Shown: in pieces, positions 1 to 11,757 of the stretch
Position numbering within the stretch: the first letter of the stretch is position 1
Layout: every line of letters starts with the position of its first letter
DNA from: Achatina immaculata
Taxonomy: Eukaryota > Mollusca > Gastropoda > Stylommatophora > Achatinidae
Direction: 5' to 3'
Length of the DNA stretch: 64,000 nt
Assembly: GCA_009760885.1 (NCBI GenBank)
Contig: CM019717.1
Span: 49,229,366 to 49,293,365 of the forward strand
Program-made: the position numbers and the translations under genes
Notes under the pieces: model-generated
Told to the model about the DNA's origin: nothing
The model's database searches: none
Seen by the model: the letters and a program-made list of their open reading frames with translations, nothing else

Positions 1-930
1 ACTTAAGTGACGATACGTACAAGTTGGAAAACCAGAAGCTTCACTATATTGACGAAAGGCCCAGGAACGGTTAAGTAAATATTTGAAACGGTTTGAATAT
101 TGCATGTAAATTTCTGTCAAAAAAAAGAAGGCTTGTTTTGACTAACATTATATTTTTATAGATTTAAAAAATGCATTTACTCACCCAGATTGTCTCATAA
201 ATATAATCCAAAGCACTTTAAAAACTTCTAGAATAAATATATATGTAAATATGAATAAAATTTCCAAATTTAAGCTTAACGTGATTAAAGGTTTATAATT
301 TGCATTCAGTCTAGTATAGATAAGGAAATGACAACTATAATAACACTGGTTTTAGTAACAAAGATCCATATATTTGTGAAACTGAACATACACTTATGTC
401 TACCTTAATCTTGTGCACCATGTTGTTTATGCAAATGTGAATTTACAGTTGTATTCTAGTGTAGCATATTTAGCATGGATAATTTTTACATCCCTGTTAC
501 TGAATGTAAAAACTTTCTTCTACAAAAACCTTGTATACATGTTACTCAAGGATGTTTTTAATGATGGGGTATTTATAATAGTTTTATATTTTGAGTTTGT
601 AGAGGTCAAAAAGTTTCTGAACATTTAAAACTTATTAAAGTCATAAGAAAAAGACAAAATTCTTTAGGTATGCCATGAGATGACAGAAGTTAGAGAACCT
701 GACAATCTAGGTAGGGCATAAATTGGAGGAGTGTAATTTCCAGCACCTGCTAATGTGGTACCTAATGAATTATTGAATCAATCTCACAGATTTATTTTGT
801 GTTAATGTTTCTAAGATGCAGAAAAAAATCTTTTTTAAAAAATATATTACTTGTTTTCTCGCTTCATTTTTTAAAAAAAGGTCAAGTAATAATGAAAACT
901 GCAAAGACAAGATACTGTTTTCTTGTAGGT

Positions 931-1637
931 TTAACTTCCCTTGCCATGGCCAATTAAAGGCTGCATCCAGTTTGCCATATTGATGTCAAGGTTCTTATAG
1001 TGGCGTTTGGTTTGTTTCAGTGTAAAAACCGGTGTAACTTTTGATTGTACACGTTTTATCTGCGCATGTCTGATGACCCTTGTCACCATTTTGAAAGCGT
1101 TATTAACAGCAGGGGTCAAATGGCAGTCAAAATCGAATCGATGTTTTGATTGAAAATATTCAACTTTTGTGTGACTTTGGAGGCACACATGTACCCCTAT
1201 GACTTTTTCACTGTTTGTGAATGTACCCCAAGTAGATCTAGACTATTAGATGGTCTGGAAAAGTAGTTAGAAGGTTATTTCAGACATTTTTGATGCCATG
1301 TATCATCACACGACGAGTTCAGATACATCGACAAGTTGATCTAGATATTTCCAATGGTAAGTAGTGTAAAAAAGTGTAGATCTAGACATCACCAGGACAG
1401 TAGTACACAAATATCAGCTAAAATCATCACACTGCATATTTTTTCGTAAAAAAAACTCTTCGTTTATGAAATCTTACATTTACAGCTATTTCGATGCATA
1501 ATACGTATACTTTTAACATGGAAATAATTGGTTACATTCACTTTTACAATTATCCCCTATACATATCAAGACCTGCGCTTTTTGTGTGTCACAAATGGGG
1601 ATGTCCGCAGTTTTTTCTGCGGCACAGGAAGCGTTAA
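931..1637 (+). mobile_element. TTAA-bounded MITE, copy 1 (subfamily D)
   Basis: Begins TTAACTTCCCTTGCC at 931 and ends GGAAGCGTTAA at 1637. The ends are inverted and both close on TTAA. The interior matches the copy at 47759-48454 in the same orientation, sharing 'aaaaaccggtgtaac' and the 'gtcaagacc' segment near the 3' end. There is no coding capacity. TTAA target duplication is known for piggyBac and Kolobok elements. It lies in an integrin intron. Confidence 0.7.
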
Positions 1638-2034
1638 ACTGTTTCATGATTCTGATTCATAATTTTATAACTCTTGATTTTTTTTTTTTTTGCATGTTTA
1701 GAGTCTGTGTCAGTTTAAGAAAATTGCATCATGAGATATCAGTAAAGTAATGGCCACAACACTGATGATTTTGTTTGCTTGAGTTTTTACTGACATATCA
1801 GACTACTTTAATGCTGTGTCTGTGTTTTGGTGCTTCAGTATCTTGTAATGTACACAAACTATACAGATTTTGGCATACAAAATGGGATATCATGAATTCT
1901 TAAGAATGAGATTTATTGTTGGCATTCTTGAATCTATTTAAAGGTAAAATGAATATATACTTTGGCATTTCATTAAATTATTATGTATATCTCTCAAAAT
2001 TGACCAGTAACATATTTTTTCTTCTTATGAACAG

Positions 2035-2167
2035 GCATGTCCTGACAAATGCCATGAGTATGAGCCTTGTGTTCGATGTAAAATCTTTCAGTCTGGCAAG
2101 TTGACTGCAGAACAGTGTAGTAGAGAGTGTAGAGACAAAAATATTACAGGGCATGATAAAGTTCAAG
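2035..2167 (+). CDS. Integrin beta exon: beta-tail domain, first part
   Basis: The exon is preceded by an acceptor ending ACAG and followed by a GTATGT donor. It encodes 44 residues beginning [16 protein letters not shown], with seven cysteines spaced as in the integrin beta-tail domain, plus one extra base (phase 1). Confidence 0.9.
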
Positions 2168-5100
2168 GTATGTTATCAGTGTGTTCTTATCTGGACAGTA
2201 TGGCTTTGGAAGTTTTTTTGTTTTTTTTAAGAAATGCTCATCTAGAATGTGTGAAGATGTTTAACTAACTGAAAAAGGATAATTTTTTTTTTTAACTCTT
2301 TCCGTGCATATGGTCGAATTTTCGACACTTCCGGTGGTCCCAAGCTACCGTATGGTCGAAAATTCGACAATCATTGTTCCATTAAAACAAGCGGTGTAAC
2401 ATTTATATTGTACGGATTTCGTCCGCGATTCCGGTGACACTTTCAAAATGGAGAATGCATGCCTAGTTACGAGCGATGCCGAGCGAGAACAAGGACGCGA
2501 AGCATGGAAATTTTTCAATTTTTGACGATGTAGATAGGGGTATGGACATAACCTATAGCCATCCCGCTGCTCTTGAATGTTTTCTAAGTAGATTTAGACA
2601 TATTTAGACAACTGGAGAAGTAGTTAGGAATAGTTAGGAGGTTATTTCAGACATTCAGTAAGCGAAAATGCCATACGGAGTCACAATACGAGATCGATAA
2701 GTAGATCTACACATCTTAGATGGTAAATAGGGGTAAGAAGCACGAATCTAGACCTAGCCGATGGTGAGCTGGCCACAGTCAGTGTCTAAAAACATCACAT
2801 TACTTCTTTTTTCCTAAAAAACTCTGCATTTATGAAATTTTCATTCATTTAGCTACACTTTGACACATATTACGTATACGGAAGTACATGGAAACACTGT
2901 TTTCCATTCCATTTTACAACTAGACCCCCTTACAGTCAAGACCCGCGTTTTACTCCCGCACGCAACGACACGTCTGTGTTTCTTCCTCTCGCACGGGAAG
3001 AGTTAATGTGTATGTTTCAGCATTGGAAAATAATGTGGAAAAAAAATTTAGGCCAACAAGGCAGCAGTAAGAATAAATGGTGAAACAACTTGTTTTGACA
3101 TAAAACAAGGGGTTTGTCAGGGGTGCATTCTGTCACTTTACTTGTTTAATTTGTATATTGAAAATATAATGAGGAATGTAGGAGAAGATGTAAACAAAGA
3201 TTATTATGATGCCATAAAAATTGGAGGTTATGAAATACCAGAGATTAGATATGCTGATGACACAGTATTACTCAACAACACAAAAAGAAATGGAAAAACT
3301 AATTATGTCAGTCCTTAAGAATAGTAAATTAGCCATGTTGAATGTAAAGACAGATCTTGGAAAAGTTTTGGCAAAAGCAGCATTCAGAGAACTAGACAAT
3401 AAAGTAAAAGTTCAGCTAGAAGAGACAAAAGAGAATATATGGACAATATGACAAAATAAGCAGAAAATGCAGCAAAAAACAGGAACAGCAAAACTCTATA
3501 TAACATACAGAAGAAGCTAACAGGTGTTATTACCTCCAGAGAAAGACCAGTCTCTAGCAAAACAGCCAACCTATTAACATCAAGTAAAGACCAAAAGCAA
3601 AGATAGGCTGAACACTTCCAAGAAATACTTAATCAACCACACCCAAATGAATTAATAAATCTTGAAACCATTTACCAGTCCCACAACTAAATGTCAACTT
3701 AGATGAAGTTACACCGAGTGAAATTGAAACAACAATGAATCTAATGGCTAACAACAAAGCTGCAGGTGAAGATGAAATAACAGTTGACATAACTCTTATC
3801 AGTGACGATGTGAAATCGATGCAGGAAAAAACAGATTCCCTGTCTTCCTTGGCTACCAAAATAGGTCTTGAAATTAACAAAGACAAAACAAAAATAATGA
3901 AACTTCCCATAATCAAAAAGGAAAAATACATAGAAGTAACAGCTGTTGAAAAAATTAAACCAATTTGCATACCTCAGCAGCTACAAAGACCAGGATGGTG
4001 ACACCAGGAAGGAAGTTAGAATTTCAAAAGCAGCAAAAATCTTGAGAACATATAGAAATCAAAAGTTATAAGCACAAAAATCAAGTTAAGATTATTCAGT
4101 TTAAATGTGATATCCACCCTCATGCATGCGAAAGCTGGAAATCAACTAAATAAACAGACAAGAAATTAGACTCTTTTGAAAACAAATACCTTAGGAAAAT
4201 ACTCTGTATGAAGCAGAACGAATTTAAGAACAATGCAGAGATAAGACAGATGAGCAAACAACAACCTGTCTCATGGGTGATCAGAAAAAGAAGATGGACA
4301 TATGTAGGCCATGTGATGAGAAGAAACAATTGGAGAATACCAAAACAAGCTGTCAAGTGGAGCACAACAGGTCGAAGAAAAATAGGTCGACCACATGAAA
4401 CTCTAAAGAGGACATTGTTACGAGAAGCCAGTTTAGCAGGCATAACATCCCTTGATGAAGTTGAAAAATTTGCAGAAAACAAGAAAACTTGGCAAACAAC
4501 TATGTGAACCCTATGTGACATTTAATGACACTGGAAGGATGATAAGATTAGTGAAAATGCAAAGAAAAACTAAATTGATGACAACTGACAAAACAAATAA
4601 GGCAGCAGAAATATTTCAGTGAGGAAAAATTGGAAGAGGTGGAGAGTTTTAAATGTCTTGGATCATTAATTACAAATACTGGAGATACAATTAGAGAAAT
4701 TAATAGGACATCTGTCGCTCTTCAAAAATATAAAAGAGCTAAAAAATCTGTGGAGAGGAACAGACAGAACTACAAAAATAAGATTTTTACGGGCATTCAT
4801 CTCTCCCATCACAACATATGCCTATGAGACATGGACACTAAACAAAACAGCTGAGAAGCACATAAATTCCTTTGAATGTAAATGCTACAGTAGAGTCCTT
4901 CAAATATCATGGACACAAAAAAAGAACAAATATATCCATACTACAAGAACTTATATTGAAGAAGGCTGGCTAAAGAAGATTAAGCAGAGAAAATATTTTT
5001 GACATATTAAACGTTATGAGAATTTAGAGAAGACCTTTGTGGAAGGGTACATAATGGGAAAAAAGAAAGAGGAAGACCAGGGCGAAGATGGATGTAAATG

Positions 5101-8100
5101 GATGCATCAGCAGCAGGGCATCTTGCTTACAGCTGAGAGGCCTACAGGAGAACTGTTAGGCAAAGTTCCGTAAGGGACATACAAATGACTGACCAACCAG
5201 CATGACAACAGTGACCACACGGGATAGAGTTGCAGCACTTTTCTGATTGTAACTATAGAACTGCATTTATTGCTGCTGTCTACAAAAAAATTGTTATAGT
5301 AGTGAGCACAGTGGCAGTGGTTTCTGTTTTGCACTGGACGAATAGTTAAAATGTTAAAGATAAGCTTCAGAGAAGTTATATAATTTTTGCCATAATGTAG
5401 ATTCGGGACTCTGTCTGCTATCAAGAAGTAAGTAATTTATTAATTTTGTTGCTGTTCAGCAAGAAGGCGTAGAAATGAAGAGGGAAATTATTCATATATT
5501 GTTAAGGCAAAGTTCATGAGATTACCTAAGTAGCAAACATATATACACAGAGTTCAAGAGTGATATATTTACCCCTGTGCATGTCCTCAGGCACCTCAGA
5601 CTGCATAATGCAGCTTCTATGTTCTCACCATCTTTGAAACACTGAAACAAGCCTTTTGGCTACATAAAATGATCTAGCTATGCTCTACGATTCTATATAC
5701 AAGAACTATGGAAATAAATGCTCTCATCTTCCTTCCTTCCCCCCCCCCCCCCCCCCCAAAAAAAAAAAACCGGACAGTTTATTCAAGAAACAATTGAGTT
5801 ATGGACTGTGTGTATGAAGAAGAAAGATTTACAATAGGCGTAGTTATATGTTACTTAATATATATGTAGTGAAGAAGTTGAAGTATAATTAATCTTTCAA
5901 AATACTGACTGTTTTTGGTTGGCGAACAGCAATTTATAGTTCACTTTAACATTACCAGAGACACACATGCAAGTTTGAAATTCTCATTGTTATAGAGGGA
6001 CCTCGGGTTCAGATCTGTCAGTTTAAGGATGATGATGAATGCTGGGCATATTTTACCTATGAGTATGACACGAATGGCAAGGATATCATCATCAAAGTTC
6101 AGAATACCAAAGGTAAGAAAGAACTGATGAAATATTACCATATAGAAGACTGTAATGTCATTATCATCATACTTGTCCTTTCCTTTCTGGAGATCATCAG
6201 TGACTTGTGGTTTCTAAGAAAGATATTCTTTACACCTCAAACATATGATGTATAATAAATACCAGTAATCAACCAAGTGTGATGCGCCCCTCATTCTCTG
6301 AATCCCTTTTCTCATAATTCATTTGGACAACATAGTAAATAATGGCATCAGTCTGAATATAAGCTACATGTTTTTATTGACCACTCTTCTTTTTCAGTAA
6401 ATCCATTAAGTTCTGATTATAGTGTATCTGTTCAGTAAGCAAGAATGAGAGGTGTTCTGCTCGTCATGATAAAATATTTCAAGAGGGGTTGTAGTTTCTG
6501 TTAATTCATTGTGTACATTTATTTAAACAGGCAGTAAATACGGGGTGTTCCATAAGTAACTGTGCACTAACCCGTATCGATTCCGGTATCATAGTGATGT
6601 CTTAATGTCTGTGGTATTTAGCCACATCTACCTGCCGCAGTCATTAAGATATCACTACGATACCGGAGTTGATACTGGGTTAGCGCACATTTATTTTCTG
6701 AACGTGCTGTATATTGTTCCCACATATTTAACTTAGAACAGTTTTTTTTTTTCCATTTTCATTTGCTTGCCTGTATGCTATCTTATTTTTTTCCCCTTAA
6801 TGATTGTCTGAAAAGTTAAAATTCAGCAGTTTTAAAAAGACACAAAGTGGTTTCAAAATAATAAAATGAAAATCTTTATGAAATCAGTAGGAAAATATAT
6901 TATTTTTCAATAAAACCTCTTTTTTTTTCTTAATATAATGTAATATTCAAATCTTACAGTATGCCCTGAACAAGTGAATGTGCTTGCCATTGTGGGTGGC
7001 GTAGTAGGTGGAATTGTTGCTGTTGGACTTTTTCTGCTCCTCATTTGGAAGCTGCTTACCTTTATCCATGACACTCGTGAATTTGCCAAATTTGAGAAGG
7101 AAAGACAGAACGCAAAATGGGACACTGTAAGTTTCATAAAAATATTTCTTTTTTGTCTGTTGCATGCATCAAGTAAATTCATTGTGAGTAATACTAATCT
7201 CTAGATTGTGTTAGTGGTGTTTTCTTTTTTGTTTTTCATGAATTTTTAGATTTGTTAATTTTTTTATTTTATTTTATTTTTTTTTTTTTTTGAAGTTCAG
7301 GAAATGTGCTTGACAAGCATTGAAATTTGTTCATGAAACTGACATAAAATTAAAATGAGAAAATTGGAAAAAAACAAATCTACAAGAAATGAACAAACTC
7401 TTAAGTCCAACTCTAGACTAAACTGGTGCAACGAAAACCATGGTGTCAAGCAATGCTGTTTCTGTGACCCACCGAGAATATAGGCCCAAGCCCCACAATG
7501 CTCTGAACCTCCATCCTAAATGAGGCTATGGCGAGAACCACAGGAGTAAATTAAGTAGGATCACGGGGCGATCTTGTGGTAGAAGCGAACAAAGAAGAAC
7601 AATGAGTAGGGCTCATATGTCCTATGCTTTACATTTTCACATTGTGTTAACCGCTGGTGATGACATGTTTAAGTAGCTGTGCAAGATACATTTATTTTGG
7701 CATATTGAGAAGTATAATGCGTAGAAAAAAAAACATAATGGACAGAAAAGAGCAAGAGATCAGTACTCAAGGTCCTACAACACCAAAAGATGAACAAGAA
7801 CCACTTAACCTAGGAGTACTGTCATGACAAGAAATGGAGCAGATTCATGGAAGAGAAGATGTATGATGATGATGAGATTCAGCCGTGATTATTGTGGGTT
7901 TAGTGCCACAGGCAGTACTTTCCATCTGCTTCCTGATGAGACCTGGTATTAACTGAACCATGAGCCAAAATAGAGCGCACACTACAAAAAAAAAAACAAA
8001 AATGCACTAATCTTTTTTTTTTTCTTCTCTTTTTGTTTCATAGGGAGAGAACCCAATCTACAAGCAAGCCACATCTTCTTTTAAAAACCCCACTTATGGA

Positions 8101-8109
8101 GGTCGCTAA
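2035..8109 (+). CDS. Integrin beta subunit, C-terminal four coding exons (partial gene)
   Basis: Exons 2035-2167, 5996-6112, 6960-7126 and 8044-8109 join in frame (phases 1, 1, 0) to 160 residues plus a TAA stop. The order is a Cys-rich beta-tail segment, a second beta-tail segment, a transmembrane helix containing GGVVGG, then a basic cytoplasmic tail with [13 protein letters not shown] and NAKWDTGENPIY followed by NPTY. This arrangement is diagnostic of integrin beta chains: a plasma-membrane receptor subunit that pairs with an alpha chain, with the NPxY motifs recruiting talin- and kindlin-type PTB domains. The ligand-binding head and EGF repeats lie upstream of the window. The introns hold MITEs and nested LINEs. 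The subunit class cannot be told from this tail. Confidence 0.95.
2292..3006 (+). mobile_element. TTAA-bounded MITE, copy 2 (subfamily A)
   Basis: Starts TTAACTCTTTCCGTGC (2292) and ends GCACGGGAAGAGTTAA (3006), so the termini are inverted and both ends carry TTAA. Near the 5' end are two mirror copies of a tcgaatttt/aaaattcga palindrome around 2314-2370. It is noncoding. Near-identical reverse copies lie at 48493-49196 and 62974-63672. Confidence 0.82.
3042..5190 (+). mobile_element. LINE family B (RT) fragment interrupted by an RTE insertion
   Basis: The parts 3042-3325 and 4553-5190 read as one decayed LINE: an RT segment with 'YADD'-like coding near 3248-3262, then the region equivalent to 59840-60160 and the conserved C-terminal end. 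The same family occurs at 26192-27500, 33600-33910, 37635-37940, 49515-49795 and 58978-60468. Stops and frameshifts are frequent. An RTE fragment (3326-4543) splits it. Confidence 0.75.
3326..4543 (+). mobile_element. RTE-type LINE fragment nested in LINE family B
   Basis: Matches the RTE copy at 14339-18301 from its 'ttagacatgttg' region to its 3' end. There is an internal jump after 'gatgaaataaca' that removes most of the RT palm. It is flanked by an imperfect 9-base target-site duplication: AAGAATAGT (3317-3325) and AAGATTAGT (4544-4552). It is 5'-truncated and inactive. Confidence 0.8.
5191..5995. other. Intron remainder with C/A homopolymer tract
   Basis: No coding or repeat family was recognised here. 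A run of about 17 C followed by about 12 A lies at 5741-5771. Confidence 0.5.
5996..6112 (+). CDS. Integrin beta exon: beta-tail domain, second part
   Basis: Acceptor TATAG and donor GTAAGA flank 117 bases. The reading continues with [17 protein letters not shown], a hallmark stretch of the beta-tail domain just before the membrane. Phase is 1 on both sides. Confidence 0.93.
6541..6709. mobile_element. Foldback MITE with TA duplication, copy 1
   Basis: 169 bases that are almost entirely an inverted repeat: the left arm holds 'ctaacccgtatc' and 'ccggtatcatagtgat', and the right arm holds their complements. TA flanks both sides (6539-6540 and 6710-6711). TA duplication and 'cggggtgttc'-type ends suggest a Tc1/mariner-mobilised element. 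It is noncoding and lies in an integrin intron. Confidence 0.72.
6960..7126 (+). CDS. Integrin beta exon: transmembrane helix and proximal tail
   Basis: Acceptor TTACAG and donor GTAAGT. It encodes [17 protein letters not shown], the rest of a roughly 23-residue hydrophobic helix ending in LLIWKLL, then [13 protein letters not shown] and NAKWDT. The helix carries small-residue packing motifs, as in other beta integrins. The exon ends in phase 0. Confidence 0.96.
7406..7612 (+). mobile_element. Modular GAA-tailed retro-repeat, 3' fragment
   Basis: Matches the 3' part of the repeats at 46384-46985, 50195-51369 and 56840-57972: 'ctagactaaactggtgcaacg', then 'gtaggatcac', then 'gtagaagcgaacaaagaaga'. 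It is 5'-truncated, as expected for a retrotransposed sequence, and noncoding. Confidence 0.65.
8044..8109 (+). CDS. Integrin beta last exon: NPIY/NPTY tail and stop
   Basis: Acceptor TCATAG, then [21 protein letters not shown] and TAA. The membrane-proximal NPIY and distal NPTY are the two PTB-binding motifs of integrin beta tails. The Ser-Ser before the second motif lies where the kindlin-site Ser/Thr cluster lies in relatives. Confidence 0.95.
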   Translation, partial: GENPIYKQATSSFKNPTYGGR

Positions 8110-9616
8110 TGGAGAAGTACTTAAAATGGCAGTGAAAGATGGCTGTGCCTACTGGACGCAAGCATGACAAATATGTGTGTTTGAGTAAAATGTTAGAATG
8201 CTTGTATTGCTTAAGTTATATACAGAATTAGCAGTTTTCAGCATTTAAATGTCAGACCCAAACAAACTAATGCAACTTACAGTAGAATTTGGTTGTAGAG
8301 TTCTGTAGAGTGTACCCCAGAAATCGTGACAGTGTATTTGTCAGACACATGTATTACATTTCAGCGTGTGTCCCATTAAATTTTGCAGTGTTTCTGAGAA
8401 CAGAATAGTCTTGATTAGTTTTGTTTTATGAAAGCACAGTATAGAGGAATGTCAAGAAAAACTTTCAGAAATAACTCGTAATGTGACATTTTTGTAACTT
8501 TATAGTCCTGTCACTGACTTAACCTGACAATAATTTGAGGTCCGCAGACTCTCAACATTGCATGTGAATTTGCATTCTTTCAAGGCATATTGTATTGAGG
8601 CACAGCTGTATTTTAGTTTGCTGGTTAATATACCGTGGGAAGTGATCCTTCTAAAATGTTTCAAAATTTTTCAACTTGATTTCTATTTGGATAAAACATA
8701 GCTACGAAATCCTTTTCAACTATGGGAATATTTTTTCCAAAAAGTGATAACAGAAACTTTGTAGATTTGTTTACAAGTTTCTGGGTGTTTTTGTTTGTTT
8801 GTTTGTTTGTTTTTTTTTTAAATGGTCTTCATTCAACTTGAGACCTTTTGTAAGCAGTTTCAAATATACAAGTAAGTCTGCATTTAGCACCACATTTTGA
8901 AAAGCTGAGAAAATCTAGTCAGGTTTCTAACTGTAAATAGGTTTTCGAAATATTATGTTTGTCAGTGTGGCAGTTTGTTTAATGATTGGAATAACTGTGC
9001 AATTATTTATTTACTCATTATGTTTGTTTTGATTGTTATTTTCAAATAAATTGGAAATGCTGCTTGAAATTAATGAATCAAAAACTGCAAGAGGTCATTA
9101 TGTTGGAATGAAAGAAAATTCCACAAGTGAGTGATATTCAACTCTTGAAGCTAACTCTAATGCTTCGTTAGTATTATTTAAAAGCAGTATGCTTTGCAGA
9201 CTGTAACAAAATTTAAACAGGTTTTTAACATTGTCTCCGTGCCTTCTGTTCTTTTAACCTTTGTTTTTCAGAATAATTTATACAGATTCCCCTCCCCCCA
9301 CCAATCTACATTTGATCACGATATGCCATATTGTCACCATGAATTTGTAATGATTGCATTTGATCAGTTTCCACATTTGGTTTTCTTATTTGTACCAACA
9401 AAGACTGCATGTAGAAGGATAGTTCCAGAGTGTTTTTTCATTTTTATGAGTAGTAAGCAGTTATTTTTTTCTCTTTTTTAACATTCTAGTAACAATCAAA
9501 AAGCACCATTTTGTGACCTTACTGTGCTGCAGATACAGCCATTGTTAATGTAAAATAAGGCATGACTTTCTATAAAGTTTGAATTGTATCTTTTATATTA
9601 GCCAATCACAGAGAAT
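8110..9616 (+). other. Integrin beta 3' UTR and 3' flank
   Basis: No coding exon was recognised. The stretch is unique-looking and AT-rich, with a (GTTT)n run near 8787-8815. A canonical AATAAA lies at 9045-9050, about 940 bases past the stop, and is a plausible poly(A) signal. Its use cannot be shown from sequence alone. Confidence 0.4.
9045..9050 (+). promoter_or_regulatory. Candidate poly(A) signal AATAAA for the integrin beta gene
   Basis: Canonical hexamer about 0.94 kb downstream of the stop codon, before the first LINE insertion. Other AATAAA hexamers occur further on (for example 18732-18737), so this choice is tentative. Confidence 0.3.
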
Positions 9617-10410
9617 GTTAATGAAGTTTGGAAGAAGAAAAGGTCCCTTCAAAATGGAAAAAAGAATCATTGTTAAAAATACCTAAAAAAGGCAACCTTA
9701 GCAACTGCAGTAATTGGAGAGGAGTAACCTTACTATCAGCTGTGTCAAAAGTATTTGCAAACTCATTCTGAACGGAATTAAAGATATAGTGGATACTGCA
9801 ATGAGAGAAGAACAAGGAGGATTTCGAAAAGGGAGAAACTGTCTCGACCAGATCTTTACTTCAGTATAATACTTGAAGAACATATTGAAAAATAAAAACC
9901 ATTAATCATAGATTTTATAAAGGCATTTGATAGCATACACAGAGGTTCATTGTGGAGAATTTTAAGACTATATGGAATACTATCTAAAACTGTCATTTAG
10001 AATCTGTACAATGGATATGTTTGTGCAGTTGAGACAATTGTTCCAGATTGTAACAGGCATGAAACAAGGATATATACTATCTCCCTTGTTTTTTGGAATT
10101 GCCATAGACTTCATAATGAAAAAATGTTGCAGAGGTAAAACGGGCAATGATTGGGTACACGGGACCCAGCTAGAAGATCTTGATTTTGCAGATGACATAA
10201 CTCTTATCAGTGACGATGTGAATTTGATGCAAGAAAAAACAGATACCCTTTCTTCACTGGCTAGGAAAATAGGACTTGGAATTAACAAGAAAAAAAAATA
10301 ATGAAACTTCCCATTAATCAAGAAGGAAAAATATATGTAAAAGGAACAGCTGTTGAAGAAGTAGATCAATTTGCACACCTTGGCAGCTAAATAGATCAGG
10401 ATAGTGAGAT
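9610..10410 (+). mobile_element. RTE-type LINE fragment (RT domain)
   Basis: Runs parallel to 16095-17740 of the larger RTE copy. Recognisable coding includes QGGFRKGRNCLDQIF, FIKAFDSIHR and [14 protein letters not shown] (an FADD-type RT active site) in several frames. It is broken by frameshifts and lacks both ends. It lies downstream of the integrin gene. Confidence 0.85.
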
Positions 10411-11477
10411 GTGGCACAGGACAGATGTAAAATACTAGCTTTACTCATGTTTGTACTTTATATAAACCGCATACTATTATTTTTAATATACTTCTTATTT
10501 TTAAATAATTCTTCTTTAATAATCTGTAAATTATTGTTTTATAGAGATTTTAAAAAAAATCTTAGCTCTTGAAAATAAGTGGTGCATGAGAAGTGTGAAT
10601 GACATATACTCATATATTGTTCCCGGAGGACTTCATCTTTATGCACATTATATTTAAAGCAATTATTAGTACATTTTGAAATGAGTATTTCAATTTCTTT
10701 AACATTTAAATAATGTGGATTAATGCATGTGTTTACTTTAAAAATTGTGAGTTATTGAGAAAGACTATTACTTAAGGCTGTTTTCTCATTTGAATGAATT
10801 TTGAAATGTTTTACTGGCACTGAATAGCAGTTCTTATTTATTATGTCGTAACAACAAATTTGGAATGGGGGAATGTAGTGTGCAACAATCACATGGCACT
10901 GATGTTCAGAAGATATGCATATTAATACTCCAGCACATTAGAAACAATAATGCATTATGCAAGCTTTTTTAGCTGATATTCTTCATTACATATGTAATAG
11001 TCATTATATTTGATGAACATAATTTTTTTGTAGCATAAGATTTATGTTATAAGTGCCTTGTGATGGAATGGAGGAGTGGGGGGGAAGATTAGGTTGTACC
11101 TGAATTGGAAATTTAAATGAACCAAAAGTCATGAATGCACTCCTAGTTTTTATATGTCTTGCATGTCTAATTGTTTCAAGTACTGAATTTTTTTTTTTTA
11201 AAGCACTCTGAGGCCAAAGAAAGCAATGGAATCAGATGTCTCACAGTGTTTTGTGAAATATTTTTGTGCTCTGTAATGAGGAAATCCTGTTTTCTGAAAG
11301 TGGATTTTTTTTTTCATTTTCCAGTTTTATTTTTGCCTTGCTCAGTCCAATTCTTATTGTTTTTACAAATCATTTTTTCCCCCCTTTATTTAATGCTAAA
11401 TAACTTACCTGAACTGCTGGCTTTTTTTTTTTGTTGTTTTTTTTTGTTTTTTTTTTTGGCATATCTTCTTTTGTTAA
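10411..11477. other. Intergenic AT-rich stretch
   Basis: No gene or known repeat was recognised. It contains several poly-T runs, and the open frames here are low-complexity. Confidence 0.4.
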
Positions 11478-11757
11478 CACTGAAAACTGATATCAGTCTG
11501 CGGGAGGATACAGGGTACCAGATACGCAAAGAGGTTAGTGCACCTGTATCTTGTGGCAGTGTCTGATAGTTTGACTCCAGTGCAAAATAACCCTGGTCAA
11601 CCCAGTTGTAAAGGAAGTACTTAGTACTTGACTGCTTGTAGAGCTGAGGAAGATACAGCTATCAGGTATGGTGTGTCCACATATTTCTCCAGGGCAGAAT
11701 GTCAGACGGGCCTGCGTGCCCAATTCTTAACCCTTTTGAAATAAAGATCAATCAATC
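11478..11757 (+). mobile_element. tRNA-headed SINE with (ATCA)n tail
   Basis: The head has A-box-like 'aagaggttagtgcacc' and B-box-like 'gatagtttgactcc'. The 3' end 'gggcagaatgtcagac' to 'gcccaattcttaaccc', followed by an AATAAAG and a short ATCA tail, is shared in reverse with 60197-60300. It is noncoding. Confidence 0.6.

Noticed and set aside
413..628. 71-codon open frame near the window start
   Set aside because: AT-rich intronic sequence with no motif or splice support.
11171..11566. 131-codon open frame
   Set aside because: Made of poly-T runs and a SINE head; no conserved motif.
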